64,000 nt of DNA from Opitutaceae bacterium EW11 (GTDB lineage: Bacteria; Verrucomicrobiota; Verrucomicrobiia; Opitutales; Opitutaceae): NCBI GenBank assembly GCA_003054665.1, contig QAYY01000015.1:62001-126000 (forward strand). Direction: 5' to 3'. Shown here piece by piece: positions 25,114 to 33,487 of this stretch (the stretch's first letter is position 1; every line of letters starts with the position of its first letter). The position numbers were made by a program, and so were the translations under genes. The notes under the pieces were generated by a model, which worked only from the letters and a program-made list of their open reading frames with translations, was not told where the DNA came from and made no database searches.

Positions 25114-28100
25114 TTGTCTTGTTTCACCTTGAACTGCACCTCGCTTCCTCGCGTCCTGCCCTTCATCTCCTGGATCCGCTTGCCGGTTCTGCTCCTGGCC
25201 GCATCCGCCCTGGCGCTCGCCGAGCCAGTTGACTTCGACCTGCCGGCGCAGTCCGGCGACGCCGCCCTTCTGGCGTTCTCGAAGCAATCGCAGATCGAGG
25301 TTCTGTTCTCCTACGACGAACTGCGGAACGTCCGGTCGACGGAAGTCGTCGGCCGGCTGGAGCCGGATCAGGCCCTCGTCCACCTGCTCACCGGCACCGG
25401 CTTCACCGCCCGCCGCAGCTCCAACGGCAAGTTCGTTGTATCCAAACTTCAGCGCCGCTACGGCGCGGTGCGCGGACGCCTCCTCACGCCGGCCGGACGG
25501 CCCGCCGCCGGAGTGCGCGTTTTCATCCCCGAGCTCCGCAAGAGCACGCTCACCGACGAACACGGCGAGTTCGACCTCTCATCGCTCCGCCCCGGCAGAT
25601 ACCCGCTCGTCGCGACTGCCGACGGCTACGTGCCCCTCCTCCTCGGCAACATCCAAATCCAGCCCGAGGCGGTGGAGACGCTGCCCGCGCGCTCCCTCCA
25701 GGAGCCGGACCATCCGGCCAAGCTGGAAGCCGTCCTCGTGAAGGGCAAATCCGCGGACAAGTATCCGTTCGATCGCGACATGAAACTGCTCCCGATCCGC
25801 ACCGCGGTCGGGAATCTGGATCTCCGCCGCACCGAGGACGACGCCCTGCCCTACACCGTCTACGACCGATCCCAGCTCAATCGGAGCGGAGTGGTGAACC
25901 TCAACGAGTTTCTCCAGCGCGAGCTCCTCGATTCCGACGCCGCCACCCATCCTCCCGAGCAGAACGGCAGCGCCGACACGTTCATGTCGACCAGCGCCAA
26001 CCTGAGCCTGCGCGGATACGGCACGGAGGAAACGGTCGTGCTGATCAACGGACGCCGTCTGCCCGAGGTGCTGACCAGCGGCTCCAGCCCCCTGCTACCG
26101 GACGTCAATTTCATCCCCCTCAGCCTCGTGCAGCAGATCGAGGTGCTGCCGGTCTCCGCGTCGGCGCTCTACACCGGCAACGCCGTCGGCGGCGTGATCA
26201 ACATCGTGCTGCGGCCCGACGTCGACGCGGCAGCGACCGAGGTGACGGCCACGTACACGAATTCGCTCGCCGGTTTCGACGCGCCTCAGTCCGCCGTCTC
26301 GCTCCTCCACGCTCAATCGCTTCTCGGCGGCGCGCTGCGGCTGCGCTTCAACGCCAGCACGACCCGCTCGACTCCGGCCACCGAAGCCGAGCTGGGATTT
26401 CACCGGCAGATGAACGCGGTGAACGACACACCGGACCAGCCCCTCTACCGCGCCACGCCCAATGTCAGCAGCACGACGGGCAAACCGCTCTTTGGCGACG
26501 GCTCCCCCACCGTGACGTCGGTCGCCCCAGGGGCGGACGGTCTCGGCGGCATCGGCGCTTTCAGCGGCCGCGAAGGCGTCCGCAACACGTCGCTCTTTGC
26601 GACTGATGGCGCGCTCGCCGCGTCGATCGACAGCTTGGAGTACCCGTATGGACGGCGGCAGCGCCGCGACACGTTTTTCGGTTCCGCCGTCTACGATCTC
26701 TTTCCCTGGCTCGAGGTCGGGCTCGACGCGACAATCTCGCGCACGGTCGCCAACCGGGGATTCGACGTCATCCGCGGCGATCTGGTGCTCGGGCGCGACG
26801 CATCGATCAATCCGTTCGGGCAGGATGTGCTGATCACGTTGAACGAAACTGCCCCGTTGCTCGGAGAAAAATACAGCGAGGCGCGGCTCGAGTATTCCTC
26901 GCTCGTTTTCGGCGCGATGCTGAAGCTGCCCCAGGATTGGCGGGCGTCGGTGGACGTCCAATACGCCAACAACGTCACGAAATACCGCGGGCTCGGGGGC
27001 GCCGATCGCAAGCGCTGGCAGAGCCTGGTCGACCAGGGCCTCTACAATCCGCTTCGCGACACCCAGGTGTTCGCCCCGCCGTCCGCGTTCTATGACGAGG
27101 CCCTGATCTACCGCGGCGGAAGAGGCCAGTTTGTCACGCTCGGCGACTACACCACGGTGGACATCGCAGGCCGTCTGACGAACGAGTCGCTCGTGCTTCC
27201 GACCGGCGTCGGTGCAGTGAACGTAGGCGGCGATTATCGGCTCAATCACATGGCCAATTTCCGCGACGAGCGCCGCTTCAGCGACGGCACGCTGGCCACC
27301 GAACCGATCCGCTGGAGCGGTCGCACCCTCCAGCGCTACAGCGCCTTCGCAGAACTCCAGGCGCCCCTGCTTCCGCCCACCTGGCTGCCCCGGTGGATCC
27401 ACGGCGTGGAGACAGACCTCGCGGTGCGTTATGTCGGCGCGGATACGTCGCAGGAAACCAACATCGCCCCGACGTTCGGCTTGAAGATCGATTTCCCGGC
27501 CGGCTTTTCCTTCCGCGGCAGTGTCACCACCTCGAACCGGTTTCCCACGCCGTACATGAGCCATCGGGTTTTTTCGGCCGCCCCGACCGACACCGGCGTC
27601 GACTACATCCTGATCATCGACCCCCGGCGCGGCAACGAGCGGACCTATGTGCTCGCGAACGATCTGCCCAATCCCAATCTGAGGCCGGAAGCCGCGGTGA
27701 GCCAGACCGCCGGACTGCTCTATCAATCCGGACGAATCCATCGGTTTCGCGTCAGTCTGGACTTCATCGACACCCGCAAGACGAACGAACTGTTCCTGCT
27801 CACGCCTCAATCGGTGCTCGACCTGGAGAACCTCTGGCCCGAGCGCGTGAACCGGTTGTCGCCGTATCCCAACGATCGTTATCCCGTCGGCATCGTGCAA
27901 TCGGTCTACACCGGCATCACGAACCTCGCGTGGCGCCATTCGCAGAACTGGAATGCCGCCGTGAACTACGGGTGGACGAAGTGCTTTGGTGGAACGCTGG
28001 AGGCGTATGCCCGCGTCGTGTCGGTGGTGCGTTTCGACGTTCAGGGGCTGCCGACGTCGTCGGTGGTCGATGAACTCAACGATCCGGACGGCGCCGCGCC

Positions 28101-28455
28101 CAACCTGCTGAAATACCGTTCGAACTTCGGCGTCAGCTGGTCGAACCGCGCCTATGGCTTCGGCCTCGACGGCCACTATTTCCACTCGCGCACGATTCCA
28201 GAGAGCCAGTGGTCGGCGCAGGGCAGCAACCACATCGACCCGTTCTGGCAATTCGATGCCCACGTGCACGCCGACCTGAAGCGTTGGCTGCCCTGGAAGA
28301 GCAACCGCTACGGCCTGCGGGCCCAGCTCCGGGTGAACAATATTTTCGGCACGCAGTTTCCCCGCTACGTGGCGGACGATGCGAATTCGGGCGTCCAAGC
28401 CTACGGCGACTGGCGCGGCCCCGTGTATTCGCTCTCCCTTACAGCGACGTTCTAG
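25114..28455 (+). CDS. TonB-dependent receptor with STN signalling domain
   Basis: An outer membrane receptor of up to 1113 residues. After a signal peptide (to about residue 37) come an STN domain (about 40-95, FDLPAQSGDAALLAFSKQ), a carboxypeptidase-regulatory-like fold (about 115-195, VRGRLLTPAGRPAAGVRV), a plug (about 245-370, with 'LSLRGYGTEETVVLINGRRLP') and a 22-strand-type barrel ending in Phe (SLSLTATF). The start is uncertain. The first usable codon in frame is TTG at 25114; an ATG at 25089 is out of frame by one base across a run of seven C at 25104-25110. It is controlled by the adjacent sigma/FecR genes. The ligand is unknown. Confidence 0.9.
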   Translation: MSCFTLNCTSLPRVLPFISWIRLPVLLLAASALALAEPVDFDLPAQSGDAALLAFSKQSQIEVLFSYDELRNVRSTEVVGRLEPDQALVHLLTGTGFTARRSSNGKFVVSKLQRRYGAVRGRLLTPAGRPAAGVRVFIPELRKSTLTDEHGEFDLSSLRPGRYPLVATADGYVPLLLGNIQIQPEAVETLPARSLQEPDHPAKLEAVLVKGKSADKYPFDRDMKLLPIRTAVGNLDLRRTEDDALPYTVYDRSQLNRSGVVNLNEFLQRELLDSDAATHPPEQNGSADTFMSTSANLSLRGYGTEETVVLINGRRLPEVLTSGSSPLLPDVNFIPLSLVQQIEVLPVSASALYTGNAVGGVINIVLRPDVDAAATEVTATYTNSLAGFDAPQSAVSLLHAQSLLGGALRLRFNASTTRSTPATEAELGFHRQMNAVNDTPDQPLYRATPNVSSTTGKPLFGDGSPTVTSVAPGADGLGGIGAFSGREGVRNTSLFATDGALAASIDSLEYPYGRRQRRDTFFGSAVYDLFPWLEVGLDATISRTVANRGFDVIRGDLVLGRDASINPFGQDVLITLNETAPLLGEKYSEARLEYSSLVFGAMLKLPQDWRASVDVQYANNVTKYRGLGGADRKRWQSLVDQGLYNPLRDTQVFAPPSAFYDEALIYRGGRGQFVTLGDYTTVDIAGRLTNESLVLPTGVGAVNVGGDYRLNHMANFRDERRFSDGTLATEPIRWSGRTLQRYSAFAELQAPLLPPTWLPRWIHGVETDLAVRYVGADTSQETNIAPTFGLKIDFPAGFSFRGSVTTSNRFPTPYMSHRVFSAAPTDTGVDYILIIDPRRGNERTYVLANDLPNPNLRPEAAVSQTAGLLYQSGRIHRFRVSLDFIDTRKTNELFLLTPQSVLDLENLWPERVNRLSPYPNDRYPVGIVQSVYTGITNLAWRHSQNWNAAVNYGWTKCFGGTLEAYARVVSVVRFDVQGLPTSSVVDELNDPDGAAPNLLKYRSNFGVSWSNRAYGFGLDGHYFHSRTIPESQWSAQGSNHIDPFWQFDAHVHADLKRWLPWKSNRYGLRAQLRVNNIFGTQFPRYVADDANSGVQAYGDWRGPVYSLSLTATF

Positions 28456-28851
28456 CGCAAGGTCGCCGGGTTCCCGTTTTTCCGCGCGGGTTTGGAGCCG
28501 AAGATCTGCTGTTCCGCGGCATCCGATACGGAGCCGCACGCGCAGCCCGAGGGCTCTCCGTTTTGTGATTCGCCATGGGTCCGCGGAATTGCATCCGCTC
28601 GGGCGCATTCCGCTCGCCCTCGCTACCAAGCACAAGCGAGCGACAGAGCTTCGCCCTTGGCGACAGCCGTTCCGATGCAGCCGCCGCGCGACGTCGGCTA
28701 CAGAATTTCAGCATCGAGTAGCGGGTTCTCATGGACGCGTTGTCGTGGAGGGTGACGGCAGATACGCGCATCACAAAAAGGCGCGCTTCGGCCAGACCCC
28801 GCCAGGCGGCGAGGGGCAATTCACTCCCATCTGAATGCTTCGGTACTCCTG
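28456..28851. other. 396-bp intergenic region
   Basis: This is the gap between the receptor gene and the secreted propeller gene. I see no convincing reading frame, RNA gene or terminator hairpin with a T-run. It may hold the promoter of the downstream operon; the bases just before 28852 are slightly less GC-rich, but no -35/-10 pair stands out. Confidence 0.35.
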
Positions 28852-30696
28852 ATGAACGCGACACAATATCCCGGCGCACGACGCGTCGCCCATCTGATTT
28901 TCGCCATCTGTCTCGCGCTTGGCGCCGCGGTTGCGGCCCGGGCGGACATAAACTGGACGCTTCGCCACGACGGCACGGCCGGCACCTCTCTGCTCTGGGG
29001 AATCACCGAGGGCAACGCGGGCATCGTCGCCGTGGGCAACGACGGCACGATTCTCCACTCCCTCGACGGCCAAACGTGGACAGCCGAAAACTCTGGTACG
29101 CGGGTCTGGCTCGTCGCCGTGACGTACGGGAACGGCCGATACGTGGCGGTCGGCGACAACGGCACCATACTCACCTCCACCGATGCAATCACCTGGACCG
29201 CCGCAACCAAGACGGGCACGACGGCCCGCCTCAACAACGTGGTGTACGGACAAGGCAAATACGTGGCCGTGGGCGAAGCCGGAACGATCATCGTCTCGAC
29301 AGATGGCACGAGCTGGAGTCAGACCGAATCGGGCACGACCGCGTGGCTTCACGGATTGGCGTTCGCAAACGGCACTTGGGTCGCGACCGGGGAAAAAGGC
29401 ACAATTGTGGGCTCCGGCGACGGCATCAAATGGTTCAAGTGCTTGTATAACGTGACACAGGCAAACCTGGAGTCCGTCGTATTCTCTGAGACGTTTCCAG
29501 GAAACCCTCCGACCAACTGTTTCCTCGCGGTCGGGTCGGGCGGCGCAAGTTACGCAATCACCGTCAGCACGCCCGATGGAGGAGCGACGTACAGCCTCTT
29601 TGCCTACGACCCGTTCATGTTCAGCGGCACGGGAACCACTGTCCGGCTGAGCTGTATCGCCACCTATCATCAGCTCTATGTCATAACGGGAGACAACGGC
29701 ACGGTGCTTACCGGCCCCTCAAGGTTTGGTCCGTGGACGCCGTCAAAAATCGGCACAAACAAGCTACTCAACGCATCCGGCTTTGCCCAGGGCTCGCTGT
29801 TCCTCGTGGGAGAAGGCGGTGTGATCTACCAGTCCGACCCCGTTTTCGAGAGTCGCCTCGGCAACATCTCGACTCGCGGCGTGAGCAGCGGCGGCGACAA
29901 CGTACTGATCGCCGGAACGATCATCACCGGCACGAAAGCCAAGAAGCTCCTCATCCGCGGCGTCGGTCCCAAACTCACGAGCTATGGCGTAGGCGGCGTC
30001 CTCTCCGATCCCATCCTCAAAGTGTACGACGAGAAGCAGAAGTTGATCGCGGAAAACGCCGGCTGGGGAAAAAACCTGAGCCCCTCCTCCATCACCGACG
30101 CGATCAAAGCCGCAGGGACGTTCGATTTCGACTCTGGAAGCCACGACGCTGCCATGGTCGTGACCCTCAACCCCGGCGCCTACACTTTCGTCCTGGGGAG
30201 CGAGAGCAACGAACGCTCCGGCGTCGCGATGGTCGAGGCCTATGACCTCGATCCGGTCGACGCGGAGTCGTCCCGTCCGATCAACATCTCGAGCCGGGGT
30301 GTCGTCGGGGTCGACGAAAACATCCTGATCGCCGGCATCATCATCAAGGGTCCGTCCGCCCGCACGATCCTGATCCGCGGCATCGGCCCCACGCTCGACC
30401 AGTATCACGTCCCCGGTTACCTCGCCGATCCGGTGGTCACCGTCTTCCAGAACTCCACTCCGATCGCCACCAACGATGACTGGGGGACCAAAACGACGGT
30501 CTACGGTCGTGACGTCACGGCCGACGACATTCGCGCGGCAACTCGCGCCTCCGGCGCCTTCCCGCTCGCCGACGAGAGCAAGGATGCCGCCCTGCTCATG
30601 ACCCTCGTCCCCGGGGCGTACACCATCCAGGTGACGGGCAAAAACCGAACCACCGGTATCGCCTTGGTGGAAGCGTACGAGGTGCCCACGAACTGA
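28852..30696 (+). CDS. secreted repeat (propeller-like) protein with duplicated Opitutaceae C-terminal domain
   Basis: A 614-residue exported protein; signal peptide to about residue 31. Residues ~35-210 hold four ~42-residue repeats of the pattern 'W-T-x-GTT-x-L-x-V-YGNG-YVAVGD-NGTI-x-S-DG', a photosynthesis-stability-factor/BNR-like propeller. Further degenerate repeats run to ~330. Two tandem copies of a ~130-residue domain follow (about 338-470 and 478-612), each starting N-I-S-S/T-R-G-V and containing 'LIRGxGP' and 'LxPGAYT'. This domain is frequent at the C-termini of secreted Opitutaceae proteins. Its role (surface attachment or secretion) is not established. It is first in a probable three-gene operon. 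Confidence 0.75.
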   Translation: MNATQYPGARRVAHLIFAICLALGAAVAARADINWTLRHDGTAGTSLLWGITEGNAGIVAVGNDGTILHSLDGQTWTAENSGTRVWLVAVTYGNGRYVAVGDNGTILTSTDAITWTAATKTGTTARLNNVVYGQGKYVAVGEAGTIIVSTDGTSWSQTESGTTAWLHGLAFANGTWVATGEKGTIVGSGDGIKWFKCLYNVTQANLESVVFSETFPGNPPTNCFLAVGSGGASYAITVSTPDGGATYSLFAYDPFMFSGTGTTVRLSCIATYHQLYVITGDNGTVLTGPSRFGPWTPSKIGTNKLLNASGFAQGSLFLVGEGGVIYQSDPVFESRLGNISTRGVSSGGDNVLIAGTIITGTKAKKLLIRGVGPKLTSYGVGGVLSDPILKVYDEKQKLIAENAGWGKNLSPSSITDAIKAAGTFDFDSGSHDAAMVVTLNPGAYTFVLGSESNERSGVAMVEAYDLDPVDAESSRPINISSRGVVGVDENILIAGIIIKGPSARTILIRGIGPTLDQYHVPGYLADPVVTVFQNSTPIATNDDWGTKTTVYGRDVTADDIRAATRASGAFPLADESKDAALLMTLVPGAYTIQVTGKNRTTGIALVEAYEVPTN

Positions 30697-30726
30697 TCCG
30701 GCAGCATCCGCCACAAGGAGTGCGCC

Positions 30727-31503
30727 ATGTCCGATCCCAACTTCCTCAAGTCCTACCCCGAGCACGTCGCTCAGCTTCGGAAATCCATGCCGGAGTCGGT
30801 CGCGCTCGAGAAAGCGGTCGGCGGCGATTTCGCCACCGTCGGCAAGCTGGAGAAGTCTCTGCTTTTTTCCCTCGGGCTTCCGGCCGACGGCGTTCTCGTC
30901 GACGTCGGCTGCGGCAGCGGCCGGCTCGCAGTCCAGCTCAGGGATTTGTCCGGGCTGCACTACCTGGGCACCGACATCGTCCCGGAGTTGCTGCAGCAGG
31001 CGCGGAAACTCTGCCAGCGGCCCGATTGGCGGTTTGTGCTCACCAACGGCACCGAAATTCCCTGCGAGGCGGAGAGCGCGGACATGGTCTGCTTCTTCTC
31101 CGTCTTCACCCACCTTACCCACGAGGATACCTTCCGCTACCTTGCCAGCGCGAGTCGCGTACTCAAACCCGGGGGCAAGATCGTCTTCTCCTTTCTCGAA
31201 TTCCGGATCGATTCCCACTGGGAGGTATTCGACGGTTCGGTCCGCAACGGCAATCCCGGCGCCCATCTCGATCAGTTCATCGATCGCGACGGAATCGTAG
31301 CCTGGGCTCGCCATCTCGGGCTCGACATGGTTAGTTTCTTCGACGGCGACAAGCCGCACATCCCAATCGAAGGGGAAGTCGAGTGGGAGAACGGTCTCGT
31401 CATGCGCGGTGTCGGCAACCTCGGTCAGTCGGTTGCCGTGCTGTCCGTGCCCAACAAGTCCCGCCGAGAGGCGGGTCCCGTCGCCGCTGCTTTCTCCACG
31501 TAA
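30727..31503 (+). CDS. class I SAM-dependent methyltransferase
   Basis: A 258-residue enzyme. The SAM-binding motif I is VLVDVGCGSGRLAVQL (about 57-72), motif II is around 'YLGTDIVPELLQQAR', and 'EIPCEAESADMVCFFSVFTHL' and 'RVLKPGGKIVFSF' complete the fold. The substrate is unknown. AAGGAG stands seven bases before the ATG. It lies 30 bp after the secreted protein and 21 bp before the acyl carrier protein gene. The three likely form one transcript ending at the terminator at 32066-32098. Confidence 0.88.
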   Translation: MSDPNFLKSYPEHVAQLRKSMPESVALEKAVGGDFATVGKLEKSLLFSLGLPADGVLVDVGCGSGRLAVQLRDLSGLHYLGTDIVPELLQQARKLCQRPDWRFVLTNGTEIPCEAESADMVCFFSVFTHLTHEDTFRYLASASRVLKPGGKIVFSFLEFRIDSHWEVFDGSVRNGNPGAHLDQFIDRDGIVAWARHLGLDMVSFFDGDKPHIPIEGEVEWENGLVMRGVGNLGQSVAVLSVPNKSRREAGPVAAAFST

Positions 31504-31524
31504 TATTTTCAACCGATCTCCATC

Positions 31525-32022
31525 ATGGCCCCATTCTTCGTTTCGGACCCCTCCACCCTGCCGCCTCTCCCGGCGGAGGAAGAGGCCTCGCTGCGCGACG
31601 CGCTGAAGCGTTGCTCCGAGGAGACCTACACCGCCGCGCGCGTTTTCCGCGCCACCGGCGATCCGCGCCGCGTGCCCGTGATCGTCCAAGGCATCATCGA
31701 GCGGTTCGTCGAGGGTCCGCTCCGGCCCAAGCTCCTCTTCAATCCGAACGAGCTCAGGCTGTCCGAAGATCTCGGGCTCGATTCCCTCACCATGATGGAG
31801 CTGGTGATTCTCGTGGAGGACGTGCTCAAGATCTCGATACACAACGAGGAGCTGCGCGGCCTTCGCACGCTGGGGGACGTCCAGCGCTTCGTCGAAACGA
31901 AGCTGTCCTCCCTGCCGACCCCGGCCGAAGGCAAGGCCGGCGCCACCATGGCGGTGTGGCCCCAGGAGTCGGAGGAAAAGTGCGCATCCGCCGCAGCGCG
32001 GGCGCAGCTCACCGGATTTTAG
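31525..32022 (+). CDS. acyl carrier protein with N- and C-terminal extensions
   Basis: A 165-residue protein with an ACP core. 'LGLDSLTMMELVILVEDVLKISI' holds the phosphopantetheine serine in DSL (Ser near residue 89). About 55 residues precede the core (ALKRCSEETYTAARVFRATGDPRRVPVIV) and about 37 follow, so it is twice the size of a normal ACP (~80 residues). No condensing enzyme or phosphopantetheinyl transferase is in the window. It may carry an acyl group for modification of a lipid or secreted product together with the upstream methyltransferase; that is inference. Confidence 0.78.
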   Translation: MAPFFVSDPSTLPPLPAEEEASLRDALKRCSEETYTAARVFRATGDPRRVPVIVQGIIERFVEGPLRPKLLFNPNELRLSEDLGLDSLTMMELVILVEDVLKISIHNEELRGLRTLGDVQRFVETKLSSLPTPAEGKAGATMAVWPQESEEKCASAAARAQLTGF

Positions 32023-32065
32023 TCAGGAGCGGCAGCCCCAAACAGCTGCGGTTTTTGGCGGGATT

Positions 32066-32098
32066 GTGCGGCCACCGGAGACGGTGCGCCGCACTTTT
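32066..32098 (+). terminator. intrinsic terminator
   Basis: GTGCGG (32066-32071) pairs with CCGCAC (32089-32094), with an inner CACC/GGTG stem, and is followed directly by TTTT (32095-32098). It lies 44 bases after the acyl carrier protein stop. It should end the upstream operon before the bufferin genes. This is the clearest terminator in the window. Confidence 0.7.
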
Positions 32099-32111
32099 GC
32101 TTTCGGACAAA

Positions 32112-32146
32112 GCGCCGCGACGGCGCACTTTCCCGAAACGCGGGAA
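32112..32146. other. two tandem hairpins upstream of bufA2
   Basis: GCGCCG/CGGCGC (32112-32117 with 32121-32126, 3-base loop) and TTCCCG/CGGGAA (32130-32135 with 32141-32146, 5-base loop) are two perfect 6-bp palindromes separated by 3 bases. They sit 94 bases before the bufA2 start. Neither is followed by a T-run. They may be operators or a leader structure. No clear promoter pair is visible, although the GGGAAT at 32142-32147 could be an ECF -35 element. Confidence 0.4.
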
Positions 32147-32239
32147 TAAAGCAGGCGCTGCGTGCTCTGACTTCCGTCGACGTTGATTCGCATTCTTTCG
32201 GATGCGGCGTTCGACGAACTCCTCGAAGTCACCCACGCA

Positions 32240-32581
32240 ATGATCAAGTCCACCAAAACCCTCCTCGCCTGCGCAGCCCTGTCCGGCCTCTACGCCGGAG
32301 CGCTCTCCGCCCGGTCCTACGGCGCAACCCCGGTCGAGGCCGGTTCGAAACACACCGTGCAACTCGCCGACAAGGACAAGGCGTCCTGTTCGGGCAAAGA
32401 CGGCTGCAGCGCCAAAGACAAGGACAGCTGCAAGGGTCTGCACGACTGCAAAGGCAAAAACGCCTGCAAGGGCCAGGGCGGATGCAAATCCGGCGACAAC
32501 GGCTGCAGGGGAAAAAACTCGTGCAAGGGCCACGGCGGCTGCTCCACGGCGCAAAAGCCCGCCGATCACGGCAAGGCCTGA
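32240..32581 (+). CDS. bufA2: BufA2-type cysteine-rich bufferin precursor (RiPP metallophore)
   Basis: A 113-residue exported precursor. Residues 1-29 form a signal peptide (Lys-rich start, LLACAALSGLYAGAL). The mature part has nine cysteines (50, 56, 64, 70, 76, 82, 89, 95, 101), mostly six residues apart, inside the repeated pattern C-K-G-x-x-x-C. This matches bufferins of the BufA2 class. The MNIO partner is known in the family to convert cysteines into sulfur heterocycles that bind copper in the periplasm; metal specificity here is inferred. ATG at 32240 is chosen over a TTG at 32183 because the signal peptide starts here. The next gene is bufB. Confidence 0.85.
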   Translation: MIKSTKTLLACAALSGLYAGALSARSYGATPVEAGSKHTVQLADKDKASCSGKDGCSAKDKDSCKGLHDCKGKNACKGQGGCKSGDNGCRGKNSCKGHGGCSTAQKPADHGKA

Positions 32582-32629
32582 TTCCACCGGCGGCCGCCGT
32601 TCCGACGGCGGCTCTCTCATCCTACTGCC

Positions 32630-33487
32630 ATGCCTGCGAATCGCCACAACGGATACACCGACTACGGGATCGGACTGGGGCTACGGGTGCCGCACTACCG
32701 GCATATCCTCGCCGAGCGGCCCACCTGCGCCTGGTTCGAGATCATCTCCGAAAACTTCATGGTCGACGGAGGACGTCCGCTCGAAGTCCTCGACGCCATC
32801 CTCGAACAATATCAGGTCGTCCAGCACGGCGTTTCACTCTACCTCGGTTCGGCCGACAAGATTGACCGCGCGCACCTGCGCCGGCTGAAGACCCTGGTAA
32901 AGCGCACGAAAACGCCCTGGCTCTCCGATCACTTGTGCTGGGGCAGCGTCGACGGCACCTATACGCACGATCTCCTGCCCATGCCTTACACCCGCGAGGC
33001 GGCCATTCGCACGGCGGAGAAGATCCGGTCGGTGCGGGATTTCCTGGAGGTGCCGATCTGCGTCGAAAACGTCAGCTCCTACATGGAGTTTCACGCCTCG
33101 GAGATGACAGAGTGGGAATTCCTCACCGAGGTCGTCGAGCGCGCCGACTGCGGAATCCTTCTCGACGTAAACAACATCTACGTCTCCTCCCGCAATCACG
33201 GCTTCGACCCTCGCCGCTACATCGACTCCATTCCGCACCACCGGGTCGGCCAGATGCACATCGCCGGGCACACGAAGTTCGAGAAGTACATCGTGGATAC
33301 ACACGATCACCCCGTGCTGGATCCGGTGTGGGAACTCTACACGCGCGCCACCCGTCTCTGCGGTGTCACCGCCACGCTCCTCGAATGGGACGACAAGATT
33401 CCCTCGTTCGACGAAGTGCACGCAGAGGCACTCAAAGCCAACCGCTACATCGAGGCCGCCCGTGCCGCGCAAAAAGACTCCAATTGA
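32630..33487 (+). CDS. bufB: MNIO (DUF692) bufferin maturase
   Basis: A 285-residue multinuclear non-heme iron-dependent oxidase (DUF692), the enzyme class that modifies cysteines of RiPP precursors (MbnB, HvfB, BufB). The TIM-barrel iron ligands are visible: Glu41 (SENFM), His66 (QHGVSL), Asp100-His101 (SDHLCW), Glu146-Asn147 (VENVSS), Asp179-Asn181 (DVNN), His210 and His214 (HIAGH), Asp223-His225 (VDTHDHP) and Glu252. The gene follows bufA2 by 48 bp and overlaps bufC. It should act in the cytoplasm before export of the peptide. Confidence 0.93.
   Translation: MPANRHNGYTDYGIGLGLRVPHYRHILAERPTCAWFEIISENFMVDGGRPLEVLDAILEQYQVVQHGVSLYLGSADKIDRAHLRRLKTLVKRTKTPWLSDHLCWGSVDGTYTHDLLPMPYTREAAIRTAEKIRSVRDFLEVPICVENVSSYMEFHASEMTEWEFLTEVVERADCGILLDVNNIYVSSRNHGFDPRRYIDSIPHHRVGQMHIAGHTKFEKYIVDTHDHPVLDPVWELYTRATRLCGVTATLLEWDDKIPSFDEVHAEALKANRYIEAARAAQKDSN

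Noticed and set aside
26095-28635. A minus-strand open frame of ~846 codons over the TonB receptor
   Set aside because: The plus strand carries a complete receptor with plug and barrel. The antisense translation is Arg/His/Gly-rich with no motif.
28960-29440. Possible CRISPR-like or DNA-level repeat in the secreted protein gene
   Set aside because: The repetition is at protein level (propeller repeats of ~42 residues) with divergent codons, not identical DNA repeats with spacers.
29764-31842. A minus-strand open frame of ~690 codons across the secreted protein, methyltransferase and ACP
   Set aside because: All three plus-strand genes have recognisable domains and ribosome binding context; the antisense frame has none.
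32183-32239. Upstream TTG start for the bufferin precursor
   Set aside because: It would place 19 residues, including acidic ones, before the signal peptide; ATG at 32240 gives a normal export signal.
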